This document shows positions 24,538 through 34,532 of a stretch of DNA of 54,883 nt, in pieces (position 1 is the first letter of the stretch; the number at the start of each line of letters is the position of its first letter). The position numbers were made by a program, and so were the translations under genes. Source of the stretch: Clostridia bacterium. GTDB lineage: Bacteria > Bacillota > Clostridia > Oscillospirales > CAG-272. Location: positions 1-54,883 of the forward strand of contig JAGAPG010000012.1 in NCBI GenBank assembly GCA_017623355.1, given 5' to 3'. Under the pieces are notes generated by a model. It saw only the letters and a program-made list of their open reading frames with translations. It was not told the DNA's origin and ran no database searches.

Positions 24538-25713
24538 ATGAAAATTGTTTTTTCCGGGGCTACTGTTTTTCAAAAGGGAATACTTAAGAAGGGTGGAAGC
24601 GATTTTGTTGCAGAAACACCCCTTTTTAAAGATTTCTCCTTTAATTCTTCCGAATACTTTATATTTCCCGCGTTCGCTGATATGCATGTGCATTTTCGTG
24701 AGCCGGGTTTTTCTTATAAAGAAACAATAAAAAGCGGAAGTATGGCAGCAGCGCACGGCGGATATACGACCGTATGCACTATGCCTAATTTAAATCCTGC
24801 CCCCGACAGTATTGAAAATCTTAAAATCCAACTTGATATTATAAATAAAGATGCAAGCATAAGAGTTTTGCCTTTTGGAACGATAACGAAGGGAGAAAAG
24901 GGTACTGAGCTTTCTGATATAGAGATGCTTGCACCGTATGTTTGCGGTTTCTCCGATGACGGAGTCGGTGTAAACGATAACGGACTTATGCAAGAGGCTA
25001 TGCAAAGAGCCAAGGCGGTAGACAAAATAATTTCCGCTCACTGCGAGGATGGAAGCTGTATTAAGGATTCTCCCGAGGCAGAATGGAAGCAGATAGAGCG
25101 CGATATAAAATTGGTAGATAAGATAAAATGTAAATATCACGTTTGCCACATTTCAACAAAGGAGAGCGTTGAGCTTATAAGAGATGCTAAGAAAAGCGGA
25201 GTTAATATCACCTGTGAAACAGCGCCGCATTATCTTACTCTTTCTCAAAAGAATGTTAAGGACGACGGAAGATTCAGAATGAATCCGCCGCTTAGAGAGG
25301 AAAAGGATCGTATAGCTCTAATTGAAGGAATTTGCGACGGTACGGTGGATATGATAGCGACCGACCACGCTCCTCACTCTGCCGAGGAGAAAAGCAGAGG
25401 ACTGAAAAGCTTAAACGGAATAGTCGGACTTGAAACGGCGTTTCCCGTTTTATATACGAAGCTTGTAAGGGAAGGCGTAATTTCGCTCGAAAAGCTTATA
25501 GATCTTATGTCAGTTGCACCTTATGAAAGATTTGGTCTTGAAGTTAACGGCTATACGGTGTATAATTTAAATAAGGAATATACTATTGATTCAAATGAAT
25601 TTTATTCAAAGGGTCGTTCAACACCGTTTGACAGAGAAAAGGTTTTTGGAAAAACCGTAGCAACGGTATGCGACGGAAAGCTCGTATATATTGATAAAGA
25701 GATAATTATGTAA
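24538..25713 (+). CDS. pyrC: Dihydroorotase
   Basis: 391 residues, a cyclic amidohydrolase that closes N-carbamoyl-aspartate to dihydroorotate. Zinc-site motifs are visible: DMHVHFREPG (~48-57), SAHCEDG (~166), HVCHIST (~202) and the catalytic Asp in ATDHAPH (~278). The type I (bacterial PyrC/Bacillus-like) form is clear from length and motif spacing. GGGAGG precedes the ATG. It is the first gene of the eight-gene pyrimidine operon and 14 bases before carB. Confidence 0.95.
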   Translation: MKIVFSGATVFQKGILKKGGSDFVAETPLFKDFSFNSSEYFIFPAFADMHVHFREPGFSYKETIKSGSMAAAHGGYTTVCTMPNLNPAPDSIENLKIQLDIINKDASIRVLPFGTITKGEKGTELSDIEMLAPYVCGFSDDGVGVNDNGLMQEAMQRAKAVDKIISAHCEDGSCIKDSPEAEWKQIERDIKLVDKIKCKYHVCHISTKESVELIRDAKKSGVNITCETAPHYLTLSQKNVKDDGRFRMNPPLREEKDRIALIEGICDGTVDMIATDHAPHSAEEKSRGLKSLNGIVGLETAFPVLYTKLVREGVISLEKLIDLMSVAPYERFGLEVNGYTVYNLNKEYTIDSNEFYSKGRSTPFDREKVFGKTVATVCDGKLVYIDKEIIM

Positions 25714-25727
25714 CGGAGGATAGATAA

Positions 25728-28700
25728 ATGGCAAAAAGAACGGACATTAAAAGAGTAATGATCATAGGCTCAGGACCTATCGTAATAGGACAGGCAGCTG
25801 AATTTGATTATGCAGGAACACAGGCGTGCCTCGCGCTTAAAGAGGAAGGCTATGAGGTAATTCTCGTAAACTCCAACCCTGCAACGATTATGACTGACAC
25901 AACGATAGCTGATAAGGTTTATATGGAGCCCTTGACGCTTGAATATGTTGCAAAAATAATAAGATATGAGCGTCCCGATGCAATAGTTCCCGGAATTGGT
26001 GGACAAACAGGACTTAATATGGCTATGCTTCTTGAAAAGAAGGGTGTTCTTAAGGAAAGCGGAGTTGAGCTTCTCGGAACATCGAGCCGCAGTATTGAAA
26101 GAGCAGAGGACAGAGAGCTTTTCAAGGAGCTTTGCGAATCCATTGGAGAGCCTGTTATTCCCTCGGAAATAGCAAATACTCTTGATGAAGCTATCGCGGC
26201 TGCTGAAAAGATCGGCTTCCCATTGGTTCTCCGTCCTGCATTTACTCTCGGCGGAACAGGCGGCGGCTTTGCTTATAATATGGACGAGCTTGTAGAGATC
26301 GCTCAAGGTGCTCTTACGGCATCTCCCGTTCATCAGGTGCTTGTTGAGCGCAGTGTAAAGGGCTTTAAGGAAATAGAATTTGAGGTTATGCGCGACGGCG
26401 AGGATAATGCTATAACAATTTGCGGCATGGAGAATATAGATCCTGTCGGAGTTCATACAGGTGACAGTATAGTTGTTGCTCCTATAATGACTCTTTCCGA
26501 TCACGACCTTAAAATGCTTAACGATAGCGCAATAAAAATCATAAGAGAGCTTAAGATAGAGGGCGGATGCAACGTTCAGTTTGCCCTTAACCCTGAATCC
26601 TCCGAATATTATCTCATCGAGGTAAACCCACGTGTTTCCCGTAGTTCCGCACTCGCTTCTAAGGCAAGCGGATACCCTATAGCAAGAGTAACCGCTAAGA
26701 TCGCAGTAGGTATGACTCTTGATGAGATAGACGTAGCAGGAACAAAAGCTTCATTTGAGCCCTCTCTTGATTATGTAGTTGCAAAATTCCCGCGTTTCCC
26801 ATTTGATAAATTTACAACAGTTCCCAACAAGCTTGGAACGCAAATGAAGGCAACAGGCGAATGTATGGGCATTGGCTCAAATCTTGAGGAATGTATCCTT
26901 AAGTCAGCAAGATCTCTCGAGATCGGAGTATGCCATATTCATATGAATAAATTTGATAACTACACCGATGGCGAGCTTCTCGAATATATTAAGGAATTCC
27001 ACGACGATAATATATTCGCTATAGCTGAGCTTTTCAGAAAAGGTCATTCTGTTGAGGAGCTTCACGAAATAACAAAGATAACATCATTCTTCCTTGAATC
27101 CTTCAAAAAGATAACCGATATGGAAAAAACGCTTTCCGAAAACGTTAAAAATGCGACCGTTCTAAAGGAAGCAAAAATAATGGGCTTTTCGGATAAATAT
27201 ATAGCAAAGCTTTGGGGATGCGCCGAGCTTGATGTTGTTGCAGTGCGTAAGGAAAACGGTATAATACCTATATTCAAGATGGTAGATACTGCTCACGTAG
27301 GTGCATATATTCCTTACTTCTATTCGTCATATAGCGGAGAAAACGCATCAATACACACAGACCGTAAAAAGATAGTAGTTCTCGGTGCAGGTCCTATCCG
27401 TATCGGACAAGGCGTAGAGTTTGACTATTCAACAGTACATGCTGTAAATACTATCCGTAATTGCGGATATGAGGCTATCATAATAAATAATAACCCTGAA
27501 ACAGTATCGACTGACTATACAACCTCGGACAAGCTTTATTTTGAGCCTCTTACAGTTGAGGATGTAATGAGTGTTATTGAATTTGAAAAGCCTGACGGAG
27601 TTATAGCATCTCTTGGAGGACAAACAGCAATAAACCTTGCAGCTCCTTTGGCGGCGCGCGGAGTTAAGATCATAGGCACGGACTGTGACGCTATCGAAAG
27701 AGCAGAAAACCGTGATGCATTTGAAAAAATACTTGAGGAGCTTAATGTTCCTCAGCCTAAAGGACGTGCAGTTACTAAAATAGAGGATGGAGTTAAGGTT
27801 GCAAAGGAAATAGGCTATCCCGTTTTGGTTCGTCCCAGCTTCGTTCTTGGCGGACGTGCAATGCAGCTTGTAGGAAATGAACAGCAGCTTCGTCATTATC
27901 TCAGAACCGCAGTTGAGATTGACGAGGATAAGCCGGTTCTTGTAGACCATTATATCCAAGGTAAAGAGGTTGAGGTAGACGCTATTTGTGATGGACGCGA
28001 CGTATTTGTTGCGGGCATTATGGAGCTTGTAGAAAGAACGGGCGTACACAGCGGAGACAGTATAAGTGTATATCCCGCATTCAGCATTTCCGATAAAGTA
28101 AAAGGAAAGATACTTACTTACTCTAAGCAGCTTGGACTTGGCATAGGCATTGTCGGACTCTTTAATATTCAGTTTATAGTAGACGAGCACGATGATGTTT
28201 ATATAATTGAGGTAAATCCCCGTTCATCAAGAACTGTTCCGTTCCTTTCAAAGGCAACAGGATTTTCACTTGCCGATATAGCAACAGAGGTTATTCTCGG
28301 CAAATCATTGAAGGAACTCGGAATATTCGATCTCTATCCGCAGGAGAAGAAGCGTTGGTACTGCAAGGTTCCCGTATTCTCTTACAAAAAGATAAACGGA
28401 GTTGACGCGTATCTTTCACCCGAAATGAAATCCACAGGTGAAGCAATAGGATACGACGATTCGCTTAACCGCGCATTCTACAAAGCACTTCAGGCGGCTG
28501 ATATGACCGTTCAAAATTACGGTACAATTCTTGTTACGATAGCTGATGCTGATAAAGAGGAAGCACTTCCGCTTATTCGCAGATTTTATAATCTCGGTTT
28601 TAATATCGAAGCGACCGCAGGTACTGCGAAATTTTTAAAGGAGCACGGAATAAGAACCAGAGCAAAGGCTAAGATCAGTGATGGAAGCAGTGATATTCCC

Positions 28701-28901
28701 GATGCTATGCGTCAAGGACATATCGCATATGTTATAAATACGAGCGATCTTGGTGCAATGCAGCAGCAAAAGGACGGATATGAGATCCGCCATCTTGCAG
28801 TAGAAAACAACATAACAATGTTCACATCGCTTGATACAGTAAGAGTATTGCTCGATGTTTTGGAAGAAATCACAATAACAATTTCAACAATAGATGCTTA
28901 A
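25728..28901 (+). CDS. carB: Carbamoyl phosphate synthase large subunit
   Basis: 1057 residues, close to the usual ~1070. It has the duplicated ATP-grasp architecture: first carboxyphosphate half (~1-400, GSGPIVIGQAAEFDYAG), oligomerisation domain, second carbamoyl phosphate half (~545-930, GAGPIRIGQGVEFDYS) and a C-terminal MGS-like allosteric domain (~935-1057). It makes carbamoyl phosphate from bicarbonate, ATP and ammonia delivered by the small subunit. No carA/pyrAA gene is adjacent or anywhere in the window, which is unusual. The start has GGAGG upstream; the stop lies next to or overlaps the pyrK start. Confidence 0.96.
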   Translation: MAKRTDIKRVMIIGSGPIVIGQAAEFDYAGTQACLALKEEGYEVILVNSNPATIMTDTTIADKVYMEPLTLEYVAKIIRYERPDAIVPGIGGQTGLNMAMLLEKKGVLKESGVELLGTSSRSIERAEDRELFKELCESIGEPVIPSEIANTLDEAIAAAEKIGFPLVLRPAFTLGGTGGGFAYNMDELVEIAQGALTASPVHQVLVERSVKGFKEIEFEVMRDGEDNAITICGMENIDPVGVHTGDSIVVAPIMTLSDHDLKMLNDSAIKIIRELKIEGGCNVQFALNPESSEYYLIEVNPRVSRSSALASKASGYPIARVTAKIAVGMTLDEIDVAGTKASFEPSLDYVVAKFPRFPFDKFTTVPNKLGTQMKATGECMGIGSNLEECILKSARSLEIGVCHIHMNKFDNYTDGELLEYIKEFHDDNIFAIAELFRKGHSVEELHEITKITSFFLESFKKITDMEKTLSENVKNATVLKEAKIMGFSDKYIAKLWGCAELDVVAVRKENGIIPIFKMVDTAHVGAYIPYFYSSYSGENASIHTDRKKIVVLGAGPIRIGQGVEFDYSTVHAVNTIRNCGYEAIIINNNPETVSTDYTTSDKLYFEPLTVEDVMSVIEFEKPDGVIASLGGQTAINLAAPLAARGVKIIGTDCDAIERAENRDAFEKILEELNVPQPKGRAVTKIEDGVKVAKEIGYPVLVRPSFVLGGRAMQLVGNEQQLRHYLRTAVEIDEDKPVLVDHYIQGKEVEVDAICDGRDVFVAGIMELVERTGVHSGDSISVYPAFSISDKVKGKILTYSKQLGLGIGIVGLFNIQFIVDEHDDVYIIEVNPRSSRTVPFLSKATGFSLADIATEVILGKSLKELGIFDLYPQEKKRWYCKVPVFSYKKINGVDAYLSPEMKSTGEAIGYDDSLNRAFYKALQAADMTVQNYGTILVTIADADKEEALPLIRRFYNLGFNIEATAGTAKFLKEHGIRTRAKAKISDGSSDIPDAMRQGHIAYVINTSDLGAMQQQKDGYEIRHLAVENNITMFTSLDTVRVLLDVLEEITITISTIDA

Positions 28902-28902
28902 T

Positions 28903-29631
28903 ATGAAAAATACAGTATTTGAATTAATAACAAACAAAAAAATAGCGAAGAACACTTACGAAAGTGTTCTTCGCGGAGATGTTTCCGATATAAAATGCGG
29001 ACAGTTCGTAAATATAAAAATAGACGGCTTTTATCTTCGCCGTCCGATATCCGTATGTAATATCGAGAATGACGAGCTCACGATAATTTATAAGGTAGTG
29101 GGCGAGGGCACAAAGGTTATGGCTGAAATGCAAAGCGGAACAAAGCTTGATGTTTTGACAGGTCTCGGTAACGGATACGATCTTTCAAAATCGGGCGCAA
29201 CTCCGCTTCTTGTAGGCGGTGGCGCGGGAGTTCCGCCTATGTATCTGCTTTGCCGTGAGCTTGTAAAGATGGGCAAAACACCCAGCGTTATATTAGGCTT
29301 TGGCTCAAAGGACGAGATATTTTATGAGGAAGAATTTTCAAAGCTTGGAGCTAAGGTTTATGTAACTACCGTTGACGGATCTTACGGAACAAAGGGATTT
29401 GTTACCGATGCTTTTGATAAGGTAGATTATACATATTTCTACACTTGCGGTCCCGAGCCTATGCTCAAAGCAGTTTACGATAAAAGCGTAACCGGTGGAG
29501 AATTCAGCTTTGAAGAAAGAATGGGCTGCGGATTTGGAGCATGTATGGGCTGTAGCTGCAAAACCAAATACGGAAATAAGCGTATATGTAAGGACGGTCC
29601 TGTTCTTGTTAAGGAGGAGATTATATGGTAA
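28903..29631 (+). CDS. pyrK: Dihydroorotate dehydrogenase electron transfer subunit
   Basis: About 242 residues from ATG 28903 (ATG 28894 would add three residues and overlap carB by 8 bases; neither has a good ribosome site). It has ferredoxin-reductase-like FAD (YLRRPISVCN) and NAD (GGGAGVPPMYLLCREL) parts and the C-terminal [2Fe-2S] cysteine cluster MGCGFGACMGCSCKT. It partners PyrD class 1B, passing electrons from dihydroorotate to NAD+. The start region of the mRNA contains a 13-bp hairpin (28945-28974). The end overlaps pyrD by 7 bases. Confidence 0.95.
   Translation: MKNTVFELITNKKIAKNTYESVLRGDVSDIKCGQFVNIKIDGFYLRRPISVCNIENDELTIIYKVVGEGTKVMAEMQSGTKLDVLTGLGNGYDLSKSGATPLLVGGGAGVPPMYLLCRELVKMGKTPSVILGFGSKDEIFYEEEFSKLGAKVYVTTVDGSYGTKGFVTDAFDKVDYTYFYTCGPEPMLKAVYDKSVTGGEFSFEERMGCGFGACMGCSCKTKYGNKRICKDGPVLVKEEIIW
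28945..28974 (+). other. Perfect 13-bp stem-loop inside the start of pyrK
   Basis: GCGAAGAACACTT (28945-28957) pairs with AAGTGTTCTTCGC (28962-28974) around ACGA. It encodes part of pyrK about 40 bases into the gene and has no T tract, so it is an RNA structure candidate (processing, stability or translation control), not a terminator. Confidence 0.85.
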
Positions 29632-30536
29632 ACACAAAGATAAACCTTTGCGGTATCGAAATTGATAACCCTATAATTCCCGCCAGCGGAACCTTTGGAT
29701 TTGGATATGAGTTCGCGGAGATATACGATATAAACAAGCTCGGTACATTTTCTTTTAAAGGAACTACAAAGGATCCTCGCTTCGGAAACCCTACGCCAAG
29801 AATAGCGGAGACACCAATGGGTATGCTTAACTCAGTAGGACTTCAAAATCCGGGAGTTGATAAGGTTATCGCAGAGGAACTCCCTAAGCTTGCAAAGGTA
29901 TTTAATAAGCCCGTTATGGCGAATGTAAGCGGATTTGCAATAGATGATTACGCATACACCTGCGAAAAGCTTGATAAAGAGGATCAGGTAGGATGGATAG
30001 AGGTAAATATAAGCTGTCCTAACGTACACGGTGGAGGAATGAGCTTTGGTACTGATGCGAAAAACGCAGCAGCGGTAACCAAGGCAGTAAAGGCAGTAAC
30101 TACAAAGCCGATAATTATAAAGCTTACACCTAACGTTACAAATATATCAGAAATTGCAAAGGCGGTAGAGAGCGAAGGCGCAGATGGCGTATCACTTATA
30201 AACACTCTTTCAGGTATGAGAATATCATTGACTAAAAAGCAACCTATTCTCAAAAATGTTACCGGAGGACTTTCCGGTCCCGCAGTTTTTCCTGTTGCGC
30301 TTCGTTGTGTATGGCAGGTTTATGACGCGGTAAAAATACCGATCGTTGGAATGGGCGGTGTTTCGAGTGCCGAGGATGCTATTGAAATGATGCTTGCAGG
30401 AGCAACAGCAATAGAGGTAGGCGCGGCAAATCTTGTTGATCCGTATGCTTGCGAGAAGATAATAGATTCCTTTGAGCAAGTAATGGCAAAATATCATATA
30501 AACAGTCTTGAAGAAATAATAGGAGGAGCACACTGA
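29625..30536 (+). CDS. pyrD: Dihydroorotate dehydrogenase, class 1B catalytic subunit
   Basis: 303 residues, an FMN TIM barrel. [11 protein letters not shown] (~128) has the catalytic Cys of class 1 enzymes; [23 protein letters not shown] and the phosphate-binding [11 protein letters not shown] are also present. With PyrK it oxidises dihydroorotate to orotate. The start overlaps the pyrK stop (ATGGTAA) and the TGA stop overlaps the pyrF ATG by one base, consistent with fixed subunit ratios. Confidence 0.97.
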   Translation: MVNTKINLCGIEIDNPIIPASGTFGFGYEFAEIYDINKLGTFSFKGTTKDPRFGNPTPRIAETPMGMLNSVGLQNPGVDKVIAEELPKLAKVFNKPVMANVSGFAIDDYAYTCEKLDKEDQVGWIEVNISCPNVHGGGMSFGTDAKNAAAVTKAVKAVTTKPIIIKLTPNVTNISEIAKAVESEGADGVSLINTLSGMRISLTKKQPILKNVTGGLSGPAVFPVALRCVWQVYDAVKIPIVGMGGVSSAEDAIEMMLAGATAIEVGAANLVDPYACEKIIDSFEQVMAKYHINSLEEIIGGAH

Positions 30537-31234
30537 TGGGAAAAGACGTAATTATCGCTTGCGATTTTGCAAGCAAGGAGCAGGTATTTGATTTTCTTGC
30601 AAAATTTAAGGATGAAAAGCCTTTTGTAAAGATAGGAATGGAGCTTTTCAATGCTGAAGGTCCTGAAATCGTTCGTGAAATAAAAAGAAGAGGACACAAA
30701 ATATTCCTCGATCTTAAGCTTCACGATATTCCTAACACCGTTAAAAAAGCAATGGCAGTGCTTTCTCGTCTTGATGTAGATATGACAAACATTCATGCAT
30801 CGGGAACAATAGCAATGATGGAAGCAGCTCTTGAGGGGCTTACAAGAGAGGACGGAACTCGTCCGCTTCTTATCGCGGTAACTCAGCTCACATCTACAAG
30901 TGAAGAAAGAATGAGAGAGGATCTTCTTATAAACGAGCCTATAGATAAGGTAGTAATGCATTACGCTATGAACGCTAAAAAGGCAGGTCTTGACGGAGTA
31001 GTTTGCTCACCTCTTGAGGCTGAGAAGGTTCATAATACCTGTGGACAAGGCTTTATGACAGTAACACCCGGTGTTCGCTTCGCCGACGGAGATAAGGGCG
31101 ATCAAGCAAGAGTTATGACTCCTGAGGAGGCAAAGAAGATTGGTTCTGATTATATAGTTGTAGGTAGACCTATTACAGCTGCGGCAGATCCTGTCGAGGC
31201 ATATCGTCGTTGTGTAAGAGAATTTGTTGATTAA
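30536..31234 (+). CDS. pyrF: Orotidine 5'-phosphate decarboxylase
   Basis: 232 residues. The catalytic motif [11 protein letters not shown] (~62-72) with its Lys-Asp array, the substrate loop with [20 protein letters not shown] and [12 protein letters not shown] are all present. It converts OMP to UMP, the last step of the pathway. It is the short bacterial form of family 1. The start shares one base with the pyrD stop; the gap to pyrE is 11 bases with AAGGAG before the next ATG. Confidence 0.97.
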   Translation: MGKDVIIACDFASKEQVFDFLAKFKDEKPFVKIGMELFNAEGPEIVREIKRRGHKIFLDLKLHDIPNTVKKAMAVLSRLDVDMTNIHASGTIAMMEAALEGLTREDGTRPLLIAVTQLTSTSEERMREDLLINEPIDKVVMHYAMNAKKAGLDGVVCSPLEAEKVHNTCGQGFMTVTPGVRFADGDKGDQARVMTPEEAKKIGSDYIVVGRPITAAADPVEAYRRCVREFVD

Positions 31235-31245
31235 GGAGAATAAAA

Positions 31246-31902
31246 ATGGAAAGCTATAAGAGAGAATTTATAGAGTTTTTGCAAAGCGCAGGCGTTTTGA
31301 AATTCGGTGATTTCACTGCTAAAAGCGGAAGAAAGATTCCATATTTCATCAACGCAGGAGAAATAAAAACAGGTGAGCACATTTCAAAGCTCGGTGAATT
31401 TTATGCAAAAGCATATTTTGAAAAAATAGGAAATAAAAAAACAGTATTGTACGGTCCTGCATATAAGGGTATTCCGATTGCAGTTTCTGCATCTGTAGCT
31501 CTTGCTAAGAACGGTCTTGATGTTCCATTCTTCTTTAACAGAAAGGAAGCAAAGGATCACGGTGAGGGCGGAGTATTCGTTGGATATAAGCCGCAAGCAG
31601 GTGAAGAGGTTGTTATCGTTGAGGACGTTATTACCGCCGGAACTGCTATTCGCGAAACTATGGAGATTATGAAGAATGTTGAGGGTGTAAAGGTTGCCGC
31701 AACGTTCGTAATGGTAGACCGTAAGGAAAAGGGTAAAGGCGAAAAGGGCGCTATGGTAGAGATCGAGGAGGAATTTGGCTTCCCCGTATATTCCGTAGTT
31801 GATGTATACGATATTATCGAATACCTTGAGGAAGACAAGGCAAACGAGGAAAACGTAACCAGAATCAAGAAATATCTTGAGGTAAACGGAGCAAAAGCAT
31901 AA
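31246..31902 (+). CDS. pyrE: Orotate phosphoribosyltransferase
   Basis: 218 residues. It has the PRPP loop VVIVEDVITAGTAIRE (~123-138), YGPAYKGIP and FFFNRKEAKDHGEGG, which match bacterial PyrE of the E. coli-like length. It joins orotate and PRPP to form OMP, feeding PyrF encoded just upstream. AAGGAG lies before the ATG. The 26-base gap to pyrB contains a good ribosome site and no terminator, so transcription continues. Confidence 0.97.
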   Translation: MESYKREFIEFLQSAGVLKFGDFTAKSGRKIPYFINAGEIKTGEHISKLGEFYAKAYFEKIGNKKTVLYGPAYKGIPIAVSASVALAKNGLDVPFFFNRKEAKDHGEGGVFVGYKPQAGEEVVIVEDVITAGTAIRETMEIMKNVEGVKVAATFVMVDRKEKGKGEKGAMVEIEEEFGFPVYSVVDVYDIIEYLEEDKANEENVTRIKKYLEVNGAKA

Positions 31903-31928
31903 AATAACGCAGAGAAAGGAAGGCTTAT

Positions 31929-32849
31929 ATGAGACATCTTATAGGAATTGAAGATTTTTCAAACGAAGAGATCGATAGCCTTATAGCAACTGCCGAGGAT
32001 ATAATAGCAGATCCTAAAAAATACAGCGAGGTATGTCACGGCAAAAAACTGGCAACACTTTTTTACGAACCGTCTACCCGTACCCGTCTTTCATTTGAGG
32101 CCGCAATGATGGAGCTTGGCGGAGGGATTTTGGGATTTTCTGAGGCGCAAAGCAGCTCAGCCGCAAAGGGAGAAAGCGTAGCTGATACGGCAAAGGTAAT
32201 CTCTTGCTTTGCTGATATTATGGTAATGCGTCATTTTAAAGAGGGTGCGCCGATGGTAGCATCTCTTAATTCTACCATTCCTGTAATAAACGCAGGAGAC
32301 GGAGGACATAATCATCCGACACAAACACTTACAGACCTTCTTACCATAAAGCGTGAAAAGGGCAGACTTGATAACATGACAATAGGTCTTTGCGGAGATC
32401 TTAAATTTGGACGCACCGTTCATTCACTTATAAGCGCTATGTCACGCTATACGGGGATAAAATTTATTCTTATATCTCCTGATGAGCTTAAGATACCAAG
32501 CTATATAAAGGATGAAGTTCTTGATAAAAAAAGAATCCCTTACAAGGAGACAAACAGTCTTGATGAGGCGATGCCTGAGCTTGATGTTCTTTATATGACA
32601 AGAGTTCAAAGAGAAAGATTTTTCAATGAGCAGGATTATATAAGGCTTAAGGACAGTTATATCTTAACTCCCGAAAAGCTTGTAGATGCAAAGGAAAGCC
32701 TTTCAATACTTCATCCGCTTCCCAGAGTCAATGAGATATCAGTAGGAGTTGACAAAGATCCAAGAGCTTGCTATTTCAGACAGGTACTTAACGGGAAATA
32801 TATAAGAATGTCGCTTATAAAATTCTTACTTGAGGAGGCAGCAAAATGA
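31929..32849 (+). CDS. pyrB: Aspartate carbamoyltransferase catalytic subunit
   Basis: 306 residues. The carbamoyl phosphate site [13 protein letters not shown] (~47-59), [14 protein letters not shown] (~125), [11 protein letters not shown] and the HPLPRVNEI aspartate loop are intact. It condenses carbamoyl phosphate and aspartate to N-carbamoyl-aspartate. It is followed, with ATGA overlap, by the regulatory subunit gene pyrI, so the enzyme is probably the allosteric dodecamer, not the simple trimer of Bacillus. Confidence 0.97.
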   Translation: MRHLIGIEDFSNEEIDSLIATAEDIIADPKKYSEVCHGKKLATLFYEPSTRTRLSFEAAMMELGGGILGFSEAQSSSAAKGESVADTAKVISCFADIMVMRHFKEGAPMVASLNSTIPVINAGDGGHNHPTQTLTDLLTIKREKGRLDNMTIGLCGDLKFGRTVHSLISAMSRYTGIKFILISPDELKIPSYIKDEVLDKKRIPYKETNSLDEAMPELDVLYMTRVQRERFFNEQDYIRLKDSYILTPEKLVDAKESLSILHPLPRVNEISVGVDKDPRACYFRQVLNGKYIRMSLIKFLLEEAAK

Positions 32850-33265
32850 CGGTTGACGAAATCAAAACAGGCGTTGTTATCGATCATATAGAGGCTGGAA
32901 AGGCAATGGAAATATATCGTTTTCTTGGACTTGATAAGCTTGATTGTCCGATTGCCATTATAAAAAACGCGCTCAGTAAGAGAATGGGACGCAAGGATAT
33001 AATAAAGATAGATCATAATGAAATGATAAACCTTAGCGTTCTTGGATATATAGCTCCCAATGTTACAGTAAACGTTATCGAAAGCTCTAAGATCGTAAAG
33101 AAATTTCATCCGGAGCTTCCCGAGGAGATAGTTGATATAGTGAAATGCAAAAATCCCCGTTGTATAACATCAACAGAGCAAGAGCTTTCTCATATCTTCA
33201 AACTGACAGATAAAGAAAATCATATTTACAGATGTATCTATTGCGAAAGTAAAGCTAAAAATTAA
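32846..33265 (+). CDS. pyrI: Aspartate carbamoyltransferase regulatory subunit
   Basis: 139 residues, slightly shorter than E. coli PyrI (153). The N-terminal nucleotide-binding domain has [15 protein letters not shown], and the C-terminal zinc domain has CKNPRC (CX4C) and CIYC (CX2C), giving the four structural ligands. It binds CTP/ATP and connects catalytic trimers. It ends the pyrimidine operon, just before a terminator. End-product control through PyrI may make up for the absence of a visible PyrR attenuator. Confidence 0.96.
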   Translation: MTVDEIKTGVVIDHIEAGKAMEIYRFLGLDKLDCPIAIIKNALSKRMGRKDIIKIDHNEMINLSVLGYIAPNVTVNVIESSKIVKKFHPELPEEIVDIVKCKNPRCITSTEQELSHIFKLTDKENHIYRCIYCESKAKN

Positions 33266-33270
33266 AAGAA

Positions 33271-33302
33271 AAAAAGGACTAAAGATTTTAGTCCTTTTTC
33301 GA
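33271..33302 (+). terminator. Terminator of the pyrimidine operon
   Basis: A 13-bp stem AAAAAGGACTAAA/TTTAGTCCTTTTT (33271-33283 and 33287-33299), loop GAT. Confidence 0.92.
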
Positions 33303-33341
33303 TTGAAATCTTGTAAAAATGCGATTTTTTTAATAAATGTC

Positions 33342-33380
33342 TTGACAAATCAAATATCATATGTTACTATATTTGTAACA
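33342..33380 (+). promoter_or_regulatory. Promoter of the lysine operon with overlapping inverted repeat
   Basis: TTGACA (33342-33347), 17-base spacer, TACTAT (33365-33370) with extended TGT. TGTTAC (33362-33367) and GTAACA (33375-33380) form an inverted repeat over the -10; part of it also belongs to the riboswitch P1 stem, so a protein operator is not required. Confidence 0.7.
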
Positions 33381-33541
33381 TCATAGAGGCGCATCTCGAA
33401 AAAAGTAGTATTGTCCGCTAACCTTGGCGAAAAGGTTGGATGATATGAAAGGTTCTGATGCCGAAAGAATGGGTCGCATCCTTTCTTGGACCGCCAAATA
33501 AGATTTGTCGGGCTGTCGTTTTTACGGAGTGCTATGTGTTG
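33377..33541 (+). ncRNA. Lysine riboswitch (L box)
   Basis: The leader has the conserved order AGAGGCGC (33385), AAGTA (33403), TGAAAGG, GATGCCGAAAG, CGGGCTGTC and ACGGAG, typical of the lysine aptamer. P1 can form between AACATCATAG (33377-33386) and CTATGTGTT (33532-33540). It controls dapA-dapB-lysA, the lysine branch, which confirms the class. Lysine binding should favour the terminator at 33584. Confidence 0.9.
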
Positions 33542-33583
33542 GAATATGGAATAATTGTTTTTTATATTGCCAATAGTATTTTC

Positions 33584-33611
33584 AGCATCCGTAAATTCGG
33601 ATGCTTTTATT
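33584..33611 (+). terminator. Expression-platform terminator of the lysine riboswitch
   Basis: An 8-bp stem AGCATCCG/CGGATGCT (33584-33591 and 33598-33605) followed by a T-rich tract, 30 bases before the dapA ATG. Confidence 0.85.
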
Positions 33612-33641
33612 TGTTAATTTATTATTCAAGGAGATAAAAAT

Positions 33642-34532
33642 ATGAAAAACACTATTTTTACCGGCGCAGCAACCGCCCTTATTACACCATTTGATAAAAA
33701 CGGAAAGATAGATTATAAAAAATTTGCTGAGCTTGTTGAGTTTCAAATAAACGAGGGAATAAATGCTCTTGTAGTTTGCGGAACAACAGGAGAGGCTTCG
33801 ACTCTTACCGATGACGAGCATAGAGATGCTATCGCATTTGTTGTAAAGCAAGTAAATGGCAGAGTTCCTGTAATCGCAGGAACGGGAAGTAACGATACAG
33901 AATATGCGATTTCGCTTACACAGCACGCTTGCGAGGCAGGTGCTGATGCTGTATTGGTAGTTACACCTTATTATAATAAAGCTACTCAAAAGGGTCTTAT
34001 AAAAATGTATACAGAGATAGCAGATGCTTCAACGAAGCCTGTTATAATTTATAATGTTCCTTCAAGAACAGGCGTTAACATCGAGCCAAAAACATATCTT
34101 GCTCTTGCCGACCATCCAAATATTGTAGGAATCAAGGAAGCAAACGGAAATATAAGCAAGATAGCCGAGGCTATGGCGCTTGTAGGAGATAAGCTTGATA
34201 TTTATAGTGGAAATGATGATCAGATAATTCCTATTCTTGCGCTTGGCGGAAAAGGAGTTATATCCGTTCTTTCCAATCCGCTTCCTGCTAAGACTGTTGA
34301 AATATGCGATAAGTTCTTCGCAGGTGATGTGGCTGGTGCTTGTAAGCTTCAGCTTGAGCTTTTGCCTCTTATAAACGCTTTGTTCTGTGAGGTAAATCCT
34401 ATTCCTGCAAAGGCGGCTATGGCACATATGGGATACACGGAAAACGTTTTGCGTTCACCTCTTTATCCTATTGAGCCTGAGCACGACGAAATTCTTGTAA
34501 AATGTATGAAGGAACAAGGAATAAACATATGA
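33642..34532 (+). CDS. dapA: 4-hydroxy-tetrahydrodipicolinate synthase
   Basis: 296 residues, a class I aldolase TIM barrel. The signature CGTTGEASTLTDDEH (~46-60), the catalytic Tyr in YNVPSRTGVN (~134), the Schiff-base Lys in GIKEANG (~162) and SGNDD are present. It condenses pyruvate with aspartate semialdehyde, the first committed step of diaminopimelate and lysine synthesis. AAGGAG precedes the ATG. It lies under the lysine riboswitch and overlaps dapB (ATGA). Confidence 0.97.
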   Translation: MKNTIFTGAATALITPFDKNGKIDYKKFAELVEFQINEGINALVVCGTTGEASTLTDDEHRDAIAFVVKQVNGRVPVIAGTGSNDTEYAISLTQHACEAGADAVLVVTPYYNKATQKGLIKMYTEIADASTKPVIIYNVPSRTGVNIEPKTYLALADHPNIVGIKEANGNISKIAEAMALVGDKLDIYSGNDDQIIPILALGGKGVISVLSNPLPAKTVEICDKFFAGDVAGACKLQLELLPLINALFCEVNPIPAKAAMAHMGYTENVLRSPLYPIEPEHDEILVKCMKEQGINI

